DNA of 64,000 nt from Roseateles sp. (GTDB lineage: Bacteria; Pseudomonadota; Gammaproteobacteria; Burkholderiales; Burkholderiaceae_C), in contig JAEUPJ010000006.1 of assembly GCA_016790285.1 (NCBI GenBank), positions 1 through 64,000 of the forward strand. The letters run 5' to 3'. How positions within the stretch are numbered: position 1 is the stretch's first letter; every line of letters starts with the position of its first letter. This document shows positions 60,020-64,000 of this stretch, in pieces. The position numbers and the translations under genes are program-made. The notes beneath the pieces were generated by a model. That model made no database searches, was not told the DNA's origin, and worked only from the letters and a program-made list of their open reading frames with translations.

Positions 60020-60799
60020 ATGAAACTCGCCAGCTACGCCGACGGCTCGCGCGACGGCCACCTCGTCGTCGTCTCGCGCGACCTCACCCAGGCGCACTTC
60101 GCCACCGGCATCGCCACGCGGCTGCAGCAGGTGCTCGACGACTGGGGCTTCCTCGCCCCGCAGCTCGAAGACCTCGCCGTGCAACTCAACCACGGCAAGC
60201 TGCGCCACGCCTTCCCGTTCGACCCCCACAAGTGCATCGCGCCGCTGCCACGCGGCAGCGGCTGGGCCGTGGTGGGCGAGGACGGCAGCGTGCAGCGCGA
60301 GGCGGGCCTGTTCTCCGCCCCGCACCAGCCCTTGCGTGCGCCGGCCCAAGGGCGCGCGGCCCTGGCCGCCATCACGGGCGACCTCGCGGCGGCGAGCGAC
60401 GCCTCGGCCGCGCTGGACGCCCTGCGCCTGCTGACGCTGGCCGTGGACTGGCGCATCGACGGCGAACTCATCGCCACGCAATGCGCGCCCGTGGCCGTCA
60501 CGCCAGACGAACTCGGCAGCGCCTGGTCGGCAGGCCGCCTGCAGGCCCGCCTGCATTGCCTGCACAACGGCAGCAAGCAGGAGCCGCGCGACGTCGACGC
60601 CCAGCCCGGCGCCGCGCTGGCGCGCCTGGCGCGGCTGCGTGCGCTGCGCGCCGGCCTGCTCGGCGGCGTCGACCTCGGCGCGCTGGACCTCACCCTCGCC
60701 GCCGGCGACAGCCTGCTGCTGGACCTCAAGAACGCCGAGGGCGGCAGCCTCTTCGGCGCCATCGACCTCGACATCGCGCCCCCGGACGCCACCCCATGA
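60020..60799 (+). CDS. Degenerate fumarylacetoacetate hydrolase-like protein
   Basis: A 259-aa protein that aligns by eye with FAH-family hydrolases (normally about 325 aa) at both ends: MKLASYADGSRDGHLVVVSR and a middle PVAVTPDELGSAWSAGRL, ending SLFGAIDLDI. The region that should hold the metal-binding D-x-E-x-E motif is replaced by an Ala-rich stretch (LAAITGDLAAASDASAAL), and the GTVSN-type loop is missing. It is therefore probably not a working hydrolase. It overlaps the nucleoside hydrolase gene by 4 bases. A non-enzymatic role, or gene decay, are both possible. Confidence 0.75.
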   Translation: MKLASYADGSRDGHLVVVSRDLTQAHFATGIATRLQQVLDDWGFLAPQLEDLAVQLNHGKLRHAFPFDPHKCIAPLPRGSGWAVVGEDGSVQREAGLFSAPHQPLRAPAQGRAALAAITGDLAAASDASAALDALRLLTLAVDWRIDGELIATQCAPVAVTPDELGSAWSAGRLQARLHCLHNGSKQEPRDVDAQPGAALARLARLRALRAGLLGGVDLGALDLTLAAGDSLLLDLKNAEGGSLFGAIDLDIAPPDATP

Positions 60800-61737
60800 G
60801 CCCCTTGCCCATCATCATCGACACCGACCCCGGCCAGGACGACGCCGTCGCCCTGCTGCTGGCCGCCGCCTCGCCCGAGCTGGAGCTGCTGGGCGTGACC
60901 ACGGTGGCGGGCAACGTGCCGCTGTCGCTGACCACGCTGAACGCGCGCAAGGTGATGGAGCTCGCCGGGCGGCGCGACGTGCCCGTCTGCGCCGGCGCTG
61001 ACCGGCCGCTGGATGTGCCCCTCGTCACCGCCGAGCACGTGCACGGCGACACGGGCCTGAACGGCGTGGAGCTGCCCGAGCCCACGCTGCCGGTGGACCC
61101 GCGCCATGCCGTGGACTTCATCATCCAGACCCTGCGCGAGCGCCCGGCCGGCTCCGTCACGCTGTGCCCGCTCGGGCCGTTGACCAACATCGCGCTGGCC
61201 CTGCGCCGCGCGCCCGACATCGCCGCGCGCATCCGCCGCATCGTGCTGATGGGCGGCGGGTTCTTCGAGGGCGGCAACGTCACGCCCGCGGCGGAGTTCA
61301 ACATCTACGTCGACCCGCAGGCCGCGCACGAGGTCTTCACGAGCGGCGTGCCGATCACGATGGCGCCGCTGGACGTGACGCACGAGGTGCTGACCACGGC
61401 CGCGCGCATCGACGCCATCCGCGCCCTGCCCAACCGGGCGGGCGCCGTGGTGGCGGCGTGGATGGAGTTCTTCGAGCGCTACGACGAAGAGAAATACGGC
61501 CAGGACGGCGGCCCGCTGCACGACCCCTGCGTCATCGCCTTCCTGCTCCAGCCCGGGCTCTTCACGAGCCGCGAGTGCAATGTGCGCATCGAGACGCACA
61601 GCGAACTCACGCGCGGCATGACCGTCATCGACTGGTGGGCCGTGACGGGCCTGCCGGCCAACGCCCAGGTGCTGCGGCATGCGGACGCGGACGGGTTCTT
61701 CGCGCTGCTGACGGAGCGGCTCGCGCGGTTGCGGTGA
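60796..61737 (+). CDS. Inosine-uridine-preferring nucleoside hydrolase
   Basis: A 313-aa calcium-dependent hydrolase that splits nucleosides to base and ribose. The calcium site IIDTDPGQDDAVALLLAA, LCPLGPLTNIALALRR, LMGGGFFEGGNVTPAAEFNI and the C-terminal PLHDPCVIAFLL are intact. The whole matches the IunH group. It could feed ribose and base salvage together with psuK-psuG, though these lie 50 kb apart. Overlaps the FAH-like gene by 4 bases. Confidence 0.95.
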   Translation: MSPLPIIIDTDPGQDDAVALLLAAASPELELLGVTTVAGNVPLSLTTLNARKVMELAGRRDVPVCAGADRPLDVPLVTAEHVHGDTGLNGVELPEPTLPVDPRHAVDFIIQTLRERPAGSVTLCPLGPLTNIALALRRAPDIAARIRRIVLMGGGFFEGGNVTPAAEFNIYVDPQAAHEVFTSGVPITMAPLDVTHEVLTTAARIDAIRALPNRAGAVVAAWMEFFERYDEEKYGQDGGPLHDPCVIAFLLQPGLFTSRECNVRIETHSELTRGMTVIDWWAVTGLPANAQVLRHADADGFFALLTERLARLR

Positions 61738-61769
61738 GCGTCACCCTGCACGGCGTGGGGTTTGACGTT

Positions 61770-61789
61770 TGGTGTCAATAATGACACCA
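61770..61789. promoter_or_regulatory. Operator in the hicAB promoter
   Basis: A perfect 8-bp inverted repeat TGGTGTCA-ATAA-TGACACCA. TTGACG (61762-61767) and a weak CACCAT (61785-61790) spaced by 17 bases would be the promoter, so the repeat covers the spacer and -10, as expected for repression by the antitoxin. The start of transcription would fall next to the hicA ATG. Confidence 0.65.
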
Positions 61790-61797
61790 TTTTCTGC

Positions 61798-62055
61798 ATG
61801 GCGGACATCGAGTCGATCCTGGAGAAGATGAAGGCAGCGCCCGCGGGCGTCCGCTTCAGCGAACTCAAGAAGGTGTGCGAGTTCCACTTCGGTGCCGCAC
61901 GGCAGTCGGGCAGCAGCCACGCGGTGTTCAAGACACCGTGGCCGGGCGATCCCCGCGTGAACATCCAGGATGACAAGGGCAAGGCCAAGGCCTACCAGGT
62001 GAGGCAGGTCTTGCAGGCCATCGAGAAGTTGAAAGGCCATGACGATGAACACTGA
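61798..62055 (+). CDS. hicA: HicA-like toxin
   Basis: An 85-aa protein, predicted mRNA-cleaving toxin of the HicA family. The expected double-stranded-RNA-binding-like fold is suggested by MKAAPAGVRFSELKKVCEFH and the catalytic-histidine segment RQSGSSHAVFKTPWPGDPR, followed by VNIQDDKGKAKAYQVRQVLQAIE. An in-frame ATG at 61762 was rejected because it lies before the operator. It overlaps the antitoxin gene by 17 bases. Confidence 0.88.
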   Translation: MADIESILEKMKAAPAGVRFSELKKVCEFHFGAARQSGSSHAVFKTPWPGDPRVNIQDDKGKAKAYQVRQVLQAIEKLKGHDDEH

Positions 62056-62368
62056 CCACTACACCTACCGCGTCACCTGGTCGGCGGAAGACCAGGAGCA
62101 TGTCGGCCTTTGCGCCGAGCTGCCTTCCCTGTCCTGGCTCGCGGGCTCGCCCGACGATGCGCTGGCCGGCATCCGTGCGCTGGTGCGCGAATGCGTCAAG
62201 GACATGCTGGCTCAAGGCGAGGCCGTTCCCGAACCCATTGCGGATCGACGCTACAGCGGTGAATTCAAGGTGCGCATCCCGCCTCACCAGCATCGCAAAC
62301 TGGCCATTGAGGCGAGCGAGCAAGGCGTGAGCCTGAACCGTCTGGTCAGTTCGAAGCTCTCCACCTAG
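62039..62368 (+). CDS. hicB: HicB-like antitoxin
   Basis: A 109-aa protein with the HicB plan: an N-terminal partial RNase-H-like fold (YRVTWSAEDQEHVGLCAELP, then SLSWLAGSPDDALAGIRALV) and a C-terminal ribbon-helix-helix (EFKVRIPPHQHRKLAIEASEQGVSLNRLVSSKL) for DNA binding. It should neutralise HicA and repress the operator upstream. It overlaps hicA by 17 bases, and a second ATG two codons in is also possible. Confidence 0.9.
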   Translation: MTMNTDHYTYRVTWSAEDQEHVGLCAELPSLSWLAGSPDDALAGIRALVRECVKDMLAQGEAVPEPIADRRYSGEFKVRIPPHQHRKLAIEASEQGVSLNRLVSSKLST

Positions 62369-62370
62369 CG

Positions 62371-64000
62371 TCAACCTTGCAGTGACCGCACCACCAGCTT
62401 GAAGTCCGGGTCCTCCGGGAAGGGCTTGACCGTGAACCCGAGGCCGCGCATCAGCTTGAGCATGTCGGCGTTGTTGGTGAGCACCAGGCCTTCGATGTCC
62501 GACAGCCCCTTCTCGCGCGCGGCGTCGGTGATGCCCTCCATCAGTCGCGAGCCGAGGCCCTTGCCGCCGAAGTCGTCGGCCACCAGCAGGCTGAACTCGC
62601 AGCTCGTCTGGTCGGGGTTGGTGATGATGCGGCTCACGCCGACGATCCGCTCCACCTCGTCGAAGCCGCCATCGTCGCGCGCCGTGCGCTCGGTGTAGAC
62701 GGCCACCAGCGCCATCTCGCGGTCGTAGTCGATCAGCGTCAGCCGCGCCAGCAGGCCCGGCGGCAGCTCCTTGATCGCGCTGGCGAAGCGGAAGTAGCGG
62801 CTCTCGGGCTTGAGGCCGCGCACCAGCTCCTGCAGCATCTGCGCGTCGTCGGGCCGCACGGGGCGCACCGTGACCTCGCCGCCACCGGCCAGCGGCCACA
62901 CCTGCTCGAAGCGCGCTGGGTAGGGCAGGATGGCCAGGTGCGGGTAGTCGAAGGCGCGGGCCATGCCGCTTTGCGGCCCCGGCTGCAGCACGACGCGCGC
63001 GTCCACGGCCACGGCGCCGGTCTCGTCGACGATGAGCGGGTTGATGTCCATCTCGCGCAGCTGCGGGAACTCGCAGACCATCTCGCTCACCCGCAGCAGC
63101 ACGCGCTCCAGCGCCTCCAGGTCGGCCGGTGCGCCACCGCCGCGGCCCTCGGCCAGGCCCTCGGACACGCGGGCGCGCTCGATGAGCCGGCGGGCCAGGA
63201 ACTGGTTCAGCGGCGGCAGCTCCATCGCGCGGTCGGCAATGAGCTCGATCATGGTGCCGCCCGCGCCGAAGACGATGGTCGGGCCGAAGGCTTCGTCCGT
63301 CACCAGCCCCACGCACACCTCCTGGCCGCCGCGGGCGCGCTGGGCGCGCGCCATCTTCTGCACCGTCACGCCGTTGATGCGCGCCTGGGGCTGCAGCCGC
63401 TTCACGCGCGCCACCATCTCGTTGTAGGTGTCGCGCGCGGCCGAGCCGCTCTGGATGTTCAACGCCACGCCCTGCACGTCGCTCTTGTGGGCGATGTCGG
63501 GGGAGTCGATCTTGAGCGCGACGGGAAAGCCCATCTGCGTGGCCAGCATCATGGCCTCGTTGGCGCTGCGCGCCAGCACCGTCTGCGTGACCGGGATGTG
63601 GAAAGCCGCCAGCAACGCCTTGCTCTCCATCTCGGTCATCGTGCGGCGGCGCTCGGCCAGCACGCTCTCGATGAGCAGCCGCGCGGCCTCGACGTCGGGC
63701 TGCGCGAGGTTCGACATGGGCGGCGGCGTCTGCAGCAGCAGCTGCTGGTTGGCGTAGAAGGCCGCGATGTTGCCGAAGGCGCCTACCGCCGCCTCGGGGG
63801 TGCGGAAGTTGGCGATGGCCGCCTCATTGAGCACGCGGCGCGCCTCCAGCACCGAGGCGTCACCCATCCAGCAGCCCAGCAGCGGCTTGGCCGTCACGGC
63901 CTTGGCGGCGACGACGGCGCGTGCCGTCTCGGTGGCGTCCGAGCCGATCTGCGGGGCGTACACCGCGAGCAGGCCGTCCACGCCCGGGTCCCGCGCCGCG
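62371..64000 (-). CDS. NDP-forming acyl-CoA synthetase / GNAT fusion, C-terminal part (partial)
   Basis: At least 543 residues of a protein that continues off the right edge. In order: end of the succinyl-CoA-ligase-like CoA-binding part (GVDGLLAVYAPQ, KPLLGCWMGD), an ATP-grasp domain (VALKIDSPDIAHKSDVQGV with the phosphohistidine-loop region, EVCVGLVTDEAFGPTIVFGAGG), and a C-terminal GNAT acetyltransferase (VRPVRPDDAQMLQELVRGL, LLVADDFGGKGLGSRLMEGI). This is the architecture of Pat-type protein lysine acetyltransferases, which acetylate acyl-CoA synthetases. No start codon lies in the window. Confidence 0.93.
   Translation of the reverse strand, partial: AARDPGVDGLLAVYAPQIGSDATETARAVVAAKAVTAKPLLGCWMGDASVLEARRVLNEAAIANFRTPEAAVGAFGNIAAFYANQQLLLQTPPPMSNLAQPDVEAARLLIESVLAERRRTMTEMESKALLAAFHIPVTQTVLARSANEAMMLATQMGFPVALKIDSPDIAHKSDVQGVALNIQSGSAARDTYNEMVARVKRLQPQARINGVTVQKMARAQRARGGQEVCVGLVTDEAFGPTIVFGAGGTMIELIADRAMELPPLNQFLARRLIERARVSEGLAEGRGGGAPADLEALERVLLRVSEMVCEFPQLREMDINPLIVDETGAVAVDARVVLQPGPQSGMARAFDYPHLAILPYPARFEQVWPLAGGGEVTVRPVRPDDAQMLQELVRGLKPESRYFRFASAIKELPPGLLARLTLIDYDREMALVAVYTERTARDDGGFDEVERIVGVSRIITNPDQTSCEFSLLVADDFGGKGLGSRLMEGITDAAREKGLSDIEGLVLTNNADMLKLMRGLGFTVKPFPEDPDFKLVVRSLQG

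Noticed and set aside
1-64000. tRNA, rRNA, prophage, integrase site or defence island
   Set aside because: Looked for cloverleaf ends, CCA tails, integrases, restriction or Cas motifs; only the IS3 tail and hicAB were found.

Overview
The window is GC-rich (close to 70 % by eye) and reads as a chromosomal segment of a Burkholderiales betaproteobacterium, probably of the Rubrivivax/Leptothrix/Roseateles type. Pointers are a DUF3567 gene, a PF10136 'site-specific recombinase' gene next to apaG, a short-chain PHA depolymerase, a fused indolepyruvate ferredoxin oxidoreductase beside an Lrp regulator, and a dispersed hairpin repeat with the core CCCTCGGGGG. These family assignments come from reading the translations, not from a search. 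Apart from an IS3-type transposase tail at the left edge there is no sign of a large mobile island.

Layout. 1-1.7 kb: IS3 end, PHA depolymerase, ribbon-helix-helix protein. 1.75-8.2 kb: a minus-strand tryptophan operon read trpL-trpE-(repeat)-trpG-ltaE-dinB-trpD-trpC-ung, with a previously unmarked leader peptide carrying three Trp codons. 8.3-12.6 kb: chalcone-isomerase-like protein, gph, alaC, psuK-psuG. 12.7-18.9 kb: RND efflux pair, low-MW tyrosine phosphatase, rpe, tetR. 19-23 kb: three fasciclin (FAS1) genes behind a promoter holding a perfect TetR-type palindrome, then a SOUL protein. 23-30 kb: tag, solute-binding protein, apaG, PF10136 membrane protein, mltA, lipoprotein, DUF427, cytochrome c. 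30.2-32.3 kb: a stand-alone RTX protein. 32.4-41.8 kb: FAD oxidoreductase, a 54-aa basic protein with its own terminator, an EAL sensor, mgsA, PEP-mutase-like protein, EamA exporter, GGDEF protein, phosphoesterase, Lrp regulator. 42-45.6 kb: indolepyruvate oxidoreductase. 46-52.5 kb: solute-binding protein, EamA exporter, cytochrome b561 with two YceI proteins, LytS/LytR-type two-component system. 52.7-56.2 kb: fpr, soxR, questin-oxidase-like gene, XRE-cupin regulator, GNAT. 56.2-64 kb: tandem AAA+ ATPase, DUF3567, DUF3108, degenerate FAH-like protein, nucleoside hydrolase, HicAB, and the C-terminal part of an acyl-CoA synthetase/GNAT fusion running off the right edge.

How genes fit together. 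The trp genes make the anthranilate-to-indole-glycerol-phosphate steps and look controlled by attenuation. fpr, soxR and the questin-oxidase-like gene form a redox-stress group with a 15/20 match to a SoxR box. The FAS1 genes look like a TetR-controlled surface/adhesion unit. Many starts have a -10-like hexamer only 6-9 nt upstream, suggesting that leaderless or very short-leader mRNAs are common in this genome. I found no tRNA, rRNA, CRISPR array or recognisable defence island, and no wholly new multi-gene system; the best new leads are the trp leader, the SoxR-questin-oxidase pair, the FAS1 unit, the degenerate FAH protein and the tandem AAA+ ATPase.
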